From: Elusimicrobiaceae bacterium
GTDB lineage: Bacteria > Elusimicrobiota > Elusimicrobia > Elusimicrobiales > Elusimicrobiaceae
Length of the DNA stretch: 64,000 bases
Assembly (NCBI GenBank): GCA_017528825.1
Contig: JAFXOI010000023.1
Location: forward strand, 1 to 64,000
Reading direction: 5' to 3'
The position numbers and the translations under genes were made by a program. Shown here piece by piece: positions 15,926 through 25,438 of this stretch. Every line of letters starts with the position of its first letter. Within the stretch, counting starts at the first letter, position 1. The notes beneath the pieces were generated by a model that made no database searches, had not been told where the DNA came from, and saw only the letters and a list, made by a program, of their open reading frames with translations.

Positions 15926-17019
15926 ATGTTTTTAAGCAACTCCGTTATTCGTTCTGCGGCAGTTAAAGGATCGGGTAAATCCAGTTTGGCATAATTGGCT
16001 TTCATCGTTTGCAATATGGAATTGTTCGCCGAGTTCAAAATCCGGTCCATCAATGTGTATAACTCTTCCTGTAATTGGGGGCCTTCCTGCACCAACGCAG
16101 CACATCCAACACTCTGCAAAATCTTAGCATTATAAAACTGATGATTAGCGGCAGCCGTCGGCAACGGTACCAAGAGAGCCGGTTTTTTACAGCAAATCAA
16201 CTCTGCCAATGTCCCCGCCCCGCTACGACATACCACCAAATCGCTGGCTTGGATCAGATCATAAATTTCATTAGAATAAGGCAAAATTTGTACGCGATTT
16301 ACTTTACCATAACGATTGACGATAGTTTGATACCAACGGGTCCCGCTGATATGTATAAACTGAATATCGTCATTTTCAGCTACCAGCTTTTTTACGGCAT
16401 TTATTAAGGCCGCATTCAAGGCCTTTGCCCCTTGACTTCCCCCAAACAGCAGAACCGTCTGAAAAGAAGGATTAAGCCCTAAATCTTTTAATACTTTGTT
16501 GCGATTTATCGGTTCGGCAAATTCTTTGCGGATAGGCGTTCCCACCAACACACTACGCGGCATTTTTTTATGCGTAGGCAACCCTAGCAATAATACATTA
16601 ACAAAACGGGCACAGACTTTGTTGGATAAACCAATTTTAGTATTGGAATCGTGAACGGCTGTTTTAATTCCTTTCAGCCACGATATAAAGACCAGCGGAA
16701 ACGATACATATCCTCCCGTACCAATAGATACTTGCGGCTTAAATTGAGTGATTGCTTGATTTGTTTGTCGTAAAGCCTTTATAAAATGCCACATAAAACG
16801 AATGTGTTTCAAAGGATTAATGGAACGCGGCAAAGCGCAGATATCAATTTCTTGATACTTTAGTTTAGCCTCTTTCAAAACCTCACAAGAAGAATCCCCC
16901 CTCCTCACGATAAAGAGAACGGCGCAACCTTGTTGATTTAACGTTCTCCCTAAGGAAAATCCCGGATAAAAATGGCCGCCTGTTCCGCCGGCAGCAATCA
17001 TAAAACGTTTGTTTTTCAT
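15922..17019 (-). CDS. murG: Undecaprenyl-PP-MurNAc-pentapeptide GlcNAc transferase
   Basis: This 365-residue GT-B enzyme adds GlcNAc to lipid I to form lipid II at the inner face of the membrane. The N-terminal loop GGTGGHFYPG (residues 12-21), the GTGGYVSFPL motif and the C-terminal UDP-binding region LVVCRSGAGTLAELI are all present. It begins directly after ftsW with no gap, and its end overlaps the protease gene (ATGA). Confidence 0.97.
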   Translation of the reverse strand: MKNKRFMIAAGGTGGHFYPGFSLGRTLNQQGCAVLFIVRRGDSSCEVLKEAKLKYQEIDICALPRSINPLKHIRFMWHFIKALRQTNQAITQFKPQVSIGTGGYVSFPLVFISWLKGIKTAVHDSNTKIGLSNKVCARFVNVLLLGLPTHKKMPRSVLVGTPIRKEFAEPINRNKVLKDLGLNPSFQTVLLFGGSQGAKALNAALINAVKKLVAENDDIQFIHISGTRWYQTIVNRYGKVNRVQILPYSNEIYDLIQASDLVVCRSGAGTLAELICCKKPALLVPLPTAAANHQFYNAKILQSVGCAALVQEGPQLQEELYTLMDRILNSANNSILQTMKANYAKLDLPDPLTAAERITELLKNI

Positions 17020-18255
17020 TTATCTATTCCTCGCACGATAATCCGTCGTCTCTTCTGCGTAACGGTTTTTGGGGGCAGATGCTTGCGCCGCCAAATTGGC
17101 AATGATCCCCATCATCACCAACGTCATAATTACTGAAGATCCGCCGTAAGAGAAAAAGGGCAACGGAATCCCTTTGGTAGGCAATAGGCCAATTGCCATA
17201 GCCATATTAAAGAAAGCTTGACCGCAAATCGTAATGGTAAGTCCAAAAATGAGTAAGCTATGGAAACTATTTTTACAAAGACGTGCCAGCCCAATTCCTC
17301 TACCCAATAACCAGCAGAATAACAAGATGATAATCAGCAAGCGGATAAGTCCTAATTCCTCACTCATGATGGAAAAGATAAAATCTGTATGAGCGGCCGG
17401 TAAATACTCTAATTTCAGTTCGCTATTTCCAAGCCCTTTTCCAAACCAACCGCCGGAACCCACCGCAATCATGGATTGCCACAACTGATACCCCGCTTTT
17501 TGCGCCTGAGCTTCCGGATTTAAGAAGGACAATACACGTTCCAACCGGTACGTATAAAAAATTAATTGATACAACACATAGGGCACCGCGCATACACCTA
17601 ACACCAATAGATATTTTAGACGGGCCCCCGCCACAAACAACATCATCATCACTACCACGGCCATTAACATAACCGTTCCCAAGTCCGGTGCTTTTGAAAT
17701 AAGAGCAAATGTAATACCGCTAATAAGTAGCGGTTTTACAAGCAGCCGCCAATTTCGAGCTAATTTGCCTTGTACTTGGCTTAAATAATCGGCAATATAA
17801 ATCACCAAAGTTACTTTGGCTACTTCGGAAGGTTGCAAATTGAAAAAACCTAAATTAATCCAACGATGCACGTTGGCAATAGGCTGCGTAAACAACACTA
17901 TCACTAATAAAATCCAAGTGATATACATCAGCCAAATGGGTTTGATATGCGCTTGGATACGCGTGTAAGTCTGGCTTAAAAACAAAGCGGCCGCCACCCC
18001 TATTAGATCAAAAATCAGTTGTCGCTTAAAGTACGCCGTGGAGTCAAAGGCCGAAGAAGAATAGGTGAAAATTAATCCAAAACATAAAAAGAAAAAGCAA
18101 ATAAAAGCTAATTTTTTATCTATCTGCAACCATTGCCAAGCCGGAGTTTCTTTGCGGGGTTTTTTGCCAAAAGAATAGCGCCCCTCTCTGTCTGCTCCAC
18201 TGAGAGAATGCCCCGTCGCTCGTCCGGATGCGGATTTATGATATAAAATAGCCAT
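17020..18255 (-). CDS. ftsW: Lipid II glycosyltransferase/cell-division protein FtsW
   Basis: The 411-residue SEDS-family protein has about ten membrane segments after a basic 45-residue cytoplasmic N-terminus. Family hallmarks include GKGLGNSELKLEYLPAAHTD in the large loop and a SYGGSS stretch near the C-terminus. It polymerises septal glycan with the transpeptidase FtsI, encoded three genes upstream. murD, which normally sits between mraY and ftsW, is missing here. Confidence 0.95.
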   Translation of the reverse strand: MAILYHKSASGRATGHSLSGADREGRYSFGKKPRKETPAWQWLQIDKKLAFICFFFLCFGLIFTYSSSAFDSTAYFKRQLIFDLIGVAAALFLSQTYTRIQAHIKPIWLMYITWILLVIVLFTQPIANVHRWINLGFFNLQPSEVAKVTLVIYIADYLSQVQGKLARNWRLLVKPLLISGITFALISKAPDLGTVMLMAVVVMMMLFVAGARLKYLLVLGVCAVPYVLYQLIFYTYRLERVLSFLNPEAQAQKAGYQLWQSMIAVGSGGWFGKGLGNSELKLEYLPAAHTDFIFSIMSEELGLIRLLIIILLFCWLLGRGIGLARLCKNSFHSLLIFGLTITICGQAFFNMAMAIGLLPTKGIPLPFFSYGGSSVIMTLVMMGIIANLAAQASAPKNRYAEETTDYRARNR

Positions 18256-18256
18256 A

Positions 18257-19342
18257 TTAACGTATTTTTAGGGAAGCTAATGCCAGCAACATTAACATTG
18301 CCCCGGTAATCCAAAATCTGACAATTACTTTTGACTCCGGAATACCGCACAATTCAAAATGATGATGAATGGGAGCCATTTTGAATAAACGTTTCCCATG
18401 TGTCAACTTAAAATATCCCATTTGTAACATTACAGAAACAGTTTCTAATACAAAAATACCGCCGGCGATAGGGAGCAATAATTCTTGTTTAACACACAAA
18501 GCTGCTGTTCCCAAGACTCCCCCTAAAAACAAGGAGCTGGTATCTCCCATAAACACATTGGCCGGATAAGCATTAAACCACAAAAATCCCAAACAAGCAC
18601 CGACCAATGCTCCTAAAAATACGGAAATTTCCCCGGCACCCGGCACATAAATGATTTTCAAATAGTCTGCAAAATTTATGTTACCGGCCAAATAAGCAAA
18701 TACCGCATAAGTAATTGCCGCAAAAACCATACATCCGCTGGCTAACCCGTCTAATCCATCGGTCAGATTAGTTGCATTGGAAGCGCCTACAATGATTAAC
18801 ATTGAAAACGCTAAATAAAATGCAGATAGGTCAATAAAGGTTTTGCTGACATAAGGAATAATCAAAGAAGTGGCATATTCCCCGTTGGGAGGATTAAAAG
18901 CCAAATAGCCTACTACTCCCACAGCTGTAATGAGTTGAATCGTTAATTTTACAGAAGAAGGAATGCCTTCTGGGTTACGTTTGACCAATTTAGTGTAATC
19001 ATCCAAGATGCCGGCAAACGCCAAACTGACCGTCGTAAATAACATGAGTCTGACATACGGGCTGTCCAACCGTGCCCAAAAGAACACACTAATCAGTAAA
19101 GTGAACAAGATGAGTAATCCCCCCATGGTCGGAGTACCATTTTTAGCCAAATGAGAGGCCGGACCATATTCCCGCTCAATTTGTTGCACTTTGAAAGCAC
19201 GCAATTTAGCAATCAAACTGGGTCCAAAAATCAGCGAGAGCACAAAAGAAGTCACAATCGCGCCACCGGTGCGGAATGTAATGTAGTTGAAGATATTTAA
19301 AAAACTAATATCGTCGGTAAATAAAGACAAATAATATAGCAT
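18257..19342 (-). CDS. mraY: Phospho-MurNAc-pentapeptide transferase
   Basis: The 361-residue membrane enzyme makes lipid I from UDP-MurNAc-pentapeptide and undecaprenyl phosphate. Diagnostic motifs are LDDYTKL, NLTDGLDGLA and the histidine motif PIHHHFEL near the C-terminus; about ten membrane segments are visible. It lies between murF (three bases) and ftsW (one base). Confidence 0.97.
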   Translation of the reverse strand: MLYYLSLFTDDISFLNIFNYITFRTGGAIVTSFVLSLIFGPSLIAKLRAFKVQQIEREYGPASHLAKNGTPTMGGLLILFTLLISVFFWARLDSPYVRLMLFTTVSLAFAGILDDYTKLVKRNPEGIPSSVKLTIQLITAVGVVGYLAFNPPNGEYATSLIIPYVSKTFIDLSAFYLAFSMLIIVGASNATNLTDGLDGLASGCMVFAAITYAVFAYLAGNINFADYLKIIYVPGAGEISVFLGALVGACLGFLWFNAYPANVFMGDTSSLFLGGVLGTAALCVKQELLLPIAGGIFVLETVSVMLQMGYFKLTHGKRLFKMAPIHHHFELCGIPESKVIVRFWITGAMLMLLALASLKIR

Positions 19343-19345
19343 GAC

Positions 19346-20689
19346 TTAGATCTCCTTAAGTAGATTTTCAAATTGCATACTTCTGGAAGCCTTCAGCAAG
19401 CATACGCCGCCTTTTTCTTGAAGTAGTTTTTGTAAAGAAGCCGTCCATACTTGTGGGGTTTCTCCGTAGTACCAACGCAGCGAAGTATTTCCTTGTAATA
19501 CATCTGCCGCGTGTTTCATTTCTGCACCTGCTAAAAAGGCATAATCAATCCGGTTGTCTAATAACCAGCGGGCAATTAAGCGGTGAAAGTTCTTAGAGGT
19601 TTCTCCTAATTCTTTCATATCCCCCAGCACTGCAATGCGCGGTGAATCTGCGGTATGGCCCAAAATTTCCAAGGCATTTTTCATACTAGCCGGATTAGCA
19701 TTATAACAATCTAAAATAAACTGTGTATTTCCGCGTTTCATGCGTTCCATACGCATAGGCATTGGCGTATAAGAGAGTAGTCCCTTTTTTATTTCATCCA
19801 TAAACAGTCCAAGCCCTATAGCGGCTGCACAAGCCGCCGCGGCATTGAGTTTATCATGGCGTTGTAAATTCAAGCCAATTACGTAGGCCGTATTTTTGTA
19901 AGTAAACGCAAAACCTTCTGTGTCTAAGATACGCAGGTCTGCCTGCGGATTAAATCCAAAACTAATACGCTTGCCTTTGTAATCATTCAAACGGGCCAAC
20001 ATCTCGTCATCACTATTATATACTAATGTGCCCGACGGTGCCATACAATCCACTATTTCCGTTTTCGTTTTATATACCGTCTCTACATCTTTAAAGAATG
20101 CCAAATGCGCGGCTGACACATTGGTAATCACCGCTACATCCGGTACTACTAAAGAAGCTGTTTCCGTGATGTCACCCGGATGAGAAGCCCCCAATTCAAA
20201 CACACCATATTCGTGTTTGGTTTGTATCTCTAACAAGGAAAACGGAACGCCAAATTGATTGTTAAAATTTCCCATATTAGCCACGGTTTCTCCCGCTTGG
20301 CTACAAATAGATTTAAGCATTTGTTTAGTCGTGCTTTTCCCGTTAGAACCGGTAATGGCAGCTATTTTGAGGGTGTGATTTAAGCGGTGGTATTTGGCCA
20401 ATTCCTGCAATGCTATTAAACTATTCTTTACGGTAATGCTGGATACTTGCGGAGGCAAAACAGGGATACGGTTTTCTTCTCCGATAATCAGCGTAGCACC
20501 TTGTTTCACAGCCTGCTCAATAAATTGATGACCGTCATGCGTAGCCCCTTTTAAGGCCCAAAAGCTATCTCCGCTGGCAATTACTCGGCTATCTGTCACA
20601 AAAGACTGTATGATCCGATTAGGCTCGGCAGTGTGTAAGGCGCCCTTTATAACAGAAGCCAATTTGGTTAAAGATAAGTTTAATTTCAT
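19346..20689 (-). CDS. murF: UDP-MurNAc-tripeptide--D-Ala-D-Ala ligase
   Basis: The 447-residue Mur ligase completes the cytoplasmic precursor by adding D-Ala-D-Ala. The ATP-binding loop ITGSNGKST is at residues 112-120, followed by MGNFNNQFGVP, which is typical of MurF. The central and C-terminal domains have normal length. It directly follows ftsI; murE, which usually lies between them, is not in the window. A MurE identity is less likely because the NFNNQ motif is of the MurF kind. Confidence 0.95.
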   Translation of the reverse strand: MKLNLSLTKLASVIKGALHTAEPNRIIQSFVTDSRVIASGDSFWALKGATHDGHQFIEQAVKQGATLIIGEENRIPVLPPQVSSITVKNSLIALQELAKYHRLNHTLKIAAITGSNGKSTTKQMLKSICSQAGETVANMGNFNNQFGVPFSLLEIQTKHEYGVFELGASHPGDITETASLVVPDVAVITNVSAAHLAFFKDVETVYKTKTEIVDCMAPSGTLVYNSDDEMLARLNDYKGKRISFGFNPQADLRILDTEGFAFTYKNTAYVIGLNLQRHDKLNAAAACAAAIGLGLFMDEIKKGLLSYTPMPMRMERMKRGNTQFILDCYNANPASMKNALEILGHTADSPRIAVLGDMKELGETSKNFHRLIARWLLDNRIDYAFLAGAEMKHAADVLQGNTSLRWYYGETPQVWTASLQKLLQEKGGVCLLKASRSMQFENLLKEI

Positions 20690-20707
20690 AATTTCTCCTT
20701 AAATTCG

Positions 20708-22417
20708 TTATTTGTTTTGTTTCACTAGTTCTTCCGGCTTGTCCGGTGCAACCGCTTGCATGGATAACAATCCCTCTGCTACTTCCTTAAATACCGGAGC
20801 CGCTGCCGTACCACCAAAGGTGTATTTGGCAGGATTATCTAAAATAATCAAAATCGTAAATTGCGGATCTCCAATGGGAGTAAAACCGCAAAATGATACC
20901 ACGTGTCGCCGCTTGGCATAGCCGCCTTCTTTATCTAATTTTTCTGCCGTTCCGGTTTTGCCGGCCACGCTGTAACCGGGTATTTGAGCTTTTTTACCGG
21001 ACCCTTCTAATACGACGTGCTCCAACACTTTTTTCATAATTTCAACGGTTTCCGGTTTAATGACACGGCGAATTTTTTGCACTTTGGCTTTAACTTCTTT
21101 GCGGCCGTCGGCATATTCAATACGGTCTATTAAATGCGGTTGTAACAGCCAACCGCCGTTGGCAATAGCCGAGTAAGCACTAATCAACTGAATGGGAGTT
21201 AAAGAAATACCATAACCGTAACCTTTGGTGGCAGTATCTACCTTCGTCCATTGGTTATAGGGCGGTACATATCCTTTTGATTCCCCGGTAAAATTGATAT
21301 CTGTTTTAGTGCCAAATCCAAATGCCTTAATATAGTAAAACAAATTTTTGGCCCCTAATTCCAAAGCTATTTTACCGGCCCCGATGTTGGAGGATAAGGC
21401 CATAATTTCAGGAATTGTCAATTCCTCTTGTTTATGTTGTTTGTCTTTTACCACCACTCCCCGAGCAATTTCCCAATTGCGACCACTCATGTCAATGGAA
21501 TCATTAATAGACACTGTACCGGCATCTAAAGCAGCGGTAATGGCAATTGTCTTGAAAGTAGAACCCGGTTCGTAAGTGAATTGAAAAGGTAAGGACTGAC
21601 CATCTTTTTGCGGATAGGAAGCGGCGGCCAAAATACGTCCGGTTTGGGGCTGTTGTACCACAATAATGCCGTGTTCCGGCTCATAATCTTTAACCGCTTT
21701 AGCTAAAGCCGTTTCCGCATAATATTGCGCCAACATATCAATTGTTAAATACAAACTACCCACCGATTTTTCTTCTTTCAAACTGCGATTATAAATCACT
21801 TCTCCCCGACGGGCACGCTTAGCGCGGCGTTTACTAATATCCTGACTTAACTCATCATTAAACATCAGTTCTAAGCCGGAAAGTCCTAAATTTTTAGAAT
21901 TGGCTGCACCCAATAGGTCAATCGCACTATCCCCGTACGGGTGAATGCGCTCATATTCCGGAGTCACTTCTAGTCCTTGACCTAATGTGGTGTGTAATAC
22001 CGGTGCCAAATTCATATACACATCAGGCTTTATTTTTTTAGCCACGAAGAAAAATTTACTATCCTTGCGGCTCCACTTCCGTTCTAAATCTTTACGTGAA
22101 ATTCCCAAAGTATTTATCAGAAATTCTTGTGTTTTGGCTGGATCTTTAACATATTTCTTACTGATTCCGCACGAATGAGTTCGCACCGATTCCGCCAAAG
22201 AACGGCCTCGCACGTCATAAATTTGACCGCGCAGGCGATCTTCTTTTAAGTAATCGTAAATAGAGCGTTCCGCTTTACTGACAAATTTATCGTGCTGAAA
22301 AGTCTGCATATAAAACAAACGCCCCATAATGATGAGCGGTGCCACCAAACAAATGATTCCGCATAGTTTCATGCGGGCTTTGGCATCATACATAAAAGGG
22401 GTTTTCTTCTTCAGCAT
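20708..22417 (-). CDS. ftsI: Penicillin-binding protein, septal transpeptidase FtsI
   Basis: The 569-residue class B PBP has one N-terminal membrane helix (about 17-33), a dimerisation domain and a transpeptidase domain with all three active-site motifs: STFK (286-289), SSN (342-344) and KTG (487-489). It cross-links septal peptidoglycan together with FtsW. It starts one base after the FtsL-like gene. No C-terminal PASTA domains are present. Confidence 0.95.
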   Translation of the reverse strand: MLKKKTPFMYDAKARMKLCGIICLVAPLIIMGRLFYMQTFQHDKFVSKAERSIYDYLKEDRLRGQIYDVRGRSLAESVRTHSCGISKKYVKDPAKTQEFLINTLGISRKDLERKWSRKDSKFFFVAKKIKPDVYMNLAPVLHTTLGQGLEVTPEYERIHPYGDSAIDLLGAANSKNLGLSGLELMFNDELSQDISKRRAKRARRGEVIYNRSLKEEKSVGSLYLTIDMLAQYYAETALAKAVKDYEPEHGIIVVQQPQTGRILAAASYPQKDGQSLPFQFTYEPGSTFKTIAITAALDAGTVSINDSIDMSGRNWEIARGVVVKDKQHKQEELTIPEIMALSSNIGAGKIALELGAKNLFYYIKAFGFGTKTDINFTGESKGYVPPYNQWTKVDTATKGYGYGISLTPIQLISAYSAIANGGWLLQPHLIDRIEYADGRKEVKAKVQKIRRVIKPETVEIMKKVLEHVVLEGSGKKAQIPGYSVAGKTGTAEKLDKEGGYAKRRHVVSFCGFTPIGDPQFTILIILDNPAKYTFGGTAAAPVFKEVAEGLLSMQAVAPDKPEELVKQNK

Positions 22418-22672
22418 TTATTTATCCAATACCACAACCGATTGCGGCGGTGTACGACGCAATTTTAATTTCTCTTGTGCCAAGGGTTCGATAGTCTGCG
22501 GACCGCCCAGACGTGCTTCTTCTAATTTTAGGTACTGATTACGCGCTTCTTTAATTTCCACTTCGTTTTGTAATTTACCAATCGTTCGGCCGGAGCGGGC
22601 TACTTCTATGCGCATCATGACAATTCCAAAGGTGATAATACTGATGATAAATACGATTTTGAATAGTTTCAT
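22418..22672 (-). CDS. ftsL: FtsL-like short membrane protein
   Basis: The 84-residue protein has a single membrane helix (residues about 5-22) followed by a likely coiled coil with a conserved-looking ARLGGPQTIEPLAQEKLKL. Size, topology and position between rsmH (four-base overlap) and ftsI match FtsL, which links FtsI/FtsW to the divisome. FtsL proteins are poorly conserved, so the call rests mainly on context. Confidence 0.8.
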   Translation of the reverse strand: MKLFKIVFIISIITFGIVMMRIEVARSGRTIGKLQNEVEIKEARNQYLKLEEARLGGPQTIEPLAQEKLKLRRTPPQSVVVLDK

Positions 22673-23553
22673 TTTATTTTCTCAATGACTCTTAATTTTG
22701 CACTACGTGCACGTGAATTTTGCCGAATTTCTTCATAGGACGGCACAATAACATGTTTATTAACCAGTTGCCATTGGCCACCAGCCACTAACTCTTTGAA
22801 ACGGCGTTTAACCAAACGGTCTTCCAAAGAATGAAAGGTTAGTACCGCTGCTCTCCCACCCACACCTATCACCTGCGGCAACAAAGAAATCATTTGTTCA
22901 ACGCATTTTAATTCCTCATTGACCGCAATGCGTAAGGCTTGAAAAGTTTGAGTAGCCGGATGAATTTTCCCGCGTCCGTGCACCACACTCTCTACTAATT
23001 TTTTGAGTTGTCCGGTCGTAGTAATCCTTTCTTGCCGGCGGCTGGCCATAATAGCCATAGCAATGGCATGGGCATGAGATTCTTCGCCATATTCTGTCAA
23101 AATCCGTTCTAATTCAGCCAAGCCCCACTCATTCACTATTTCTTCTGCCGTTAAGGAAGAATCTAAATCAAAACGCATATCCAGCGGCCCGTCTCGTAAC
23201 AAACTAAACCCTCTGGCAGGATTATCTAATTGGTAGGAGCTAAGCCCCAAATCAAACAGAGCGCCGTTTACATCCTTCACTCCATACTGATCTAACACTT
23301 CCCGTGCTTGCGTATAGGAAGCATGCACCGCGGTCAAGCGATCATCCGCTACATTACGTTTAGCCATTTGCAAGGCTTGCTCATCTTTGTCAAATCCAAA
23401 TAAACGTGCTTGCGGCCCTAAGTGGCTCAAAAATAATTTACTATGTCCCCCCAGTCCTAAAGTACCGTCCATATATACCCCATTGGGCTGGGTTAATAGA
23501 ATGGCCGCAATTTCCTTAGCTAAAATAGGAATATGAGTCCATATCTCTTGCAT
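22669..23553 (-). CDS. rsmH: 16S rRNA (cytosine1402-N4)-methyltransferase
   Basis: The 294-residue methyltransferase has the SAM motif DGTLGLGGHS near residue 29, the family stretch LDNPARGFSL near 111 and FHSLEDRLVKRRF near 253. It methylates C1402 in the ribosomal decoding centre. It is a standard first gene of the division/cell-wall cluster; mraZ is not present upstream, and a metallopeptidase gene stands in its place. Confidence 0.97.
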   Translation of the reverse strand: MQEIWTHIPILAKEIAAILLTQPNGVYMDGTLGLGGHSKLFLSHLGPQARLFGFDKDEQALQMAKRNVADDRLTAVHASYTQAREVLDQYGVKDVNGALFDLGLSSYQLDNPARGFSLLRDGPLDMRFDLDSSLTAEEIVNEWGLAELERILTEYGEESHAHAIAMAIMASRRQERITTTGQLKKLVESVVHGRGKIHPATQTFQALRIAVNEELKCVEQMISLLPQVIGVGGRAAVLTFHSLEDRLVKRRFKELVAGGQWQLVNKHVIVPSYEEIRQNSRARSAKLRVIEKIK

Positions 23554-24815
23554 TAAAAATTCCCCTGATATCCATTCGTTGGCACCATCTTCAACTTAGG
23601 AATTACCGTATGCTGTTGAGTCTTCTGAGTAGGTTGTGTAACCGGTATAGAAACGGTTTGGGTAGAGGACAAAACCTGATTGGATACGGCACCGCCAGCA
23701 GTCTTAGAATTAGAAGCCCCTTTTTTCCCTACCTTTTTAGACAAATCAAACAACCATACATTTTGCAAGACAGATATTTTATTAAAAGGCATACCATAGG
23801 CACGATAGAGCGCCTGATATACGGGGGTGCCGTCTTTTAACTCATTACAAAAACGGTAAAACTCGTCGCGGCTATGGCTGTTGAGCAAATAATCCACAAT
23901 ACTATAGGATTCTGTATACCACAGTTCAGCCTGTTGCGTGGTCAAGGAAGAAATATCGTTTGTATTCATCAAGTCTTCCAATTGAATATATTTCCCGGCC
24001 AAAATTCGCTGTAACCCGTCGTCTACCCAGCTTGGTTTGCGATTGGTCACATTGATTTGCATATACACGGCCATTCCTTCCGATAACCACAAAGGAGAAA
24101 CACTAGGTAAGAAATAACCGTCGAAGTACAAATGGGTCAATTCATGTACGGAGAGTTGATAAAAATCTTTCCCTTCCAACACATACATAGTATCCGCTCG
24201 TAAATCCGAAGCCGCGCCAGACCAAGACGGACGTTTTGTGAAATCCATGTAGCTGTCTTTATTTCCAAACAGCATAATCAGAACCTTATTGGGTTTCATC
24301 ACCAATGTAAAGGGTGTCAAATCCAACATCAAATTGCCATGAATATTATCCAATACGGTCTTTAACTTATCGGTTACGGGTTGATCCTGGCGATAAATCA
24401 AATAACTGTATGTTTCTGCCGTCATAAACCCCGGCGGTGGCGGAACCCAACGCACTTTATGTTGGGCACTGCTGTCATAGCGGAACATAGAAGGAACTTC
24501 CTGCACTTGGCTACCGGCCACAGACAAATCCTTATGCACGCTTTCCAGTCCACTCAACATTTTTTCAAATTCATTCTTGGCATTATCTCGCTCTTGCGGT
24601 GTTTCGGGCTCATTAAATAGTTCATCAAATACTTCCTGAGATACCTCATGACGGGTAATTGAGCCATCCTGCGAGGAAGAGGAGTTTTCTGGCACGGCAA
24701 GTATTTTACGATACACTGCTTTAACATCTACATTAAAATGGCGCAAAATAGGCGGGGTAATGAGTAAGATTACCAATACCCAAAGCAAAATTTTAATTTG
24801 TTTCATTATATCCAT
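23553..24815 (-). CDS. Membrane-anchored zinc metallopeptidase (peptidase MA-like)
   Basis: The 420-residue protein has an N-terminal membrane anchor or uncleaved signal (residues about 8-24) and a gluzincin active site: HELTH at 224-228 with the third ligand Glu246 in WLSEGMAVY. This layout matches the peptidase MA family. The C-terminal 60 residues are Ser/Thr/Gln-rich. It overlaps rsmG by ten bases; an alternative ATG at 24806 forms a TAATG with the rsmG stop. It sits between rsmG and rsmH in the cell-wall operon, so a role in envelope maturation is plausible, but no substrate can be named. Confidence 0.8.
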   Translation of the reverse strand: MDIMKQIKILLWVLVILLITPPILRHFNVDVKAVYRKILAVPENSSSSQDGSITRHEVSQEVFDELFNEPETPQERDNAKNEFEKMLSGLESVHKDLSVAGSQVQEVPSMFRYDSSAQHKVRWVPPPPGFMTAETYSYLIYRQDQPVTDKLKTVLDNIHGNLMLDLTPFTLVMKPNKVLIMLFGNKDSYMDFTKRPSWSGAASDLRADTMYVLEGKDFYQLSVHELTHLYFDGYFLPSVSPLWLSEGMAVYMQINVTNRKPSWVDDGLQRILAGKYIQLEDLMNTNDISSLTTQQAELWYTESYSIVDYLLNSHSRDEFYRFCNELKDGTPVYQALYRAYGMPFNKISVLQNVWLFDLSKKVGKKGASNSKTAGGAVSNQVLSSTQTVSIPVTQPTQKTQQHTVIPKLKMVPTNGYQGNF

Positions 24816-25438
24816 GATGAGAATACCGCCAAATATCGTATTTTCATTTCATCCGGTAAGATATATTGTATCGGATTTTGAGCTTGTATGCCTAGACGAG
24901 TTACTAAAGCCTCGTTTGCTTGCCCGGGTTGACTTTGATAGGCAGCCAATGTCCCCCCCTTTTTTACACAAGGAGCCAGTAGCGGCAATATATCATTAAT
25001 CTGTCCCATAGCACGCTCAGTTACTAAATCAAAGCTGCCCGCTGTATCCTGTCCCAAACGGATATTAGAAACTGTCACATTTTTTAACCCCAGTTTCAAG
25101 ACAGCCCAATTCAAAAAAGTACAGCGTTTTTGCAAACTTTCCACCAAGGTTACTCGCACGTGCGGACAAAGAACCGCCATTGTAATTCCAATATATCCGG
25201 CTCCGCTTCCCATATCAGCCGCCAGGCTGTTTGCAGGTAAATGCTTGCATATACCGGCCACGGGGAAAGCATCCGCAATATGACGAGTAAAAATCTCATT
25301 TTTATCAGCTACGCTGGTCAAATTCAATACTTCTTTTTTTCCCCAAACCAAATCTACGTATTGGGCCAATATGTCCCATGCCGTATCGGTAATTGTAAGG
25401 CCTAGTCCAAGGGCAAAATTATTCAACTTTTGACGCAT
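24806..25438 (-). CDS. rsmG: 16S rRNA (guanine527-N7)-methyltransferase
   Basis: The 210-residue protein (GidB) carries the SAM-binding motif ADMGSGAGYIGI near residue 74 and LVESLQKRCTFLNW, both typical of RsmG. It methylates G527 of 16S rRNA. It overlaps the end of mnmG by 20 bases, the widespread gidA-gidB arrangement. Confidence 0.96.
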   Translation of the reverse strand: MRQKLNNFALGLGLTITDTAWDILAQYVDLVWGKKEVLNLTSVADKNEIFTRHIADAFPVAGICKHLPANSLAADMGSGAGYIGITMAVLCPHVRVTLVESLQKRCTFLNWAVLKLGLKNVTVSNIRLGQDTAGSFDLVTERAMGQINDILPLLAPCVKKGGTLAAYQSQPGQANEALVTRLGIQAQNPIQYILPDEMKIRYLAVFSSWI

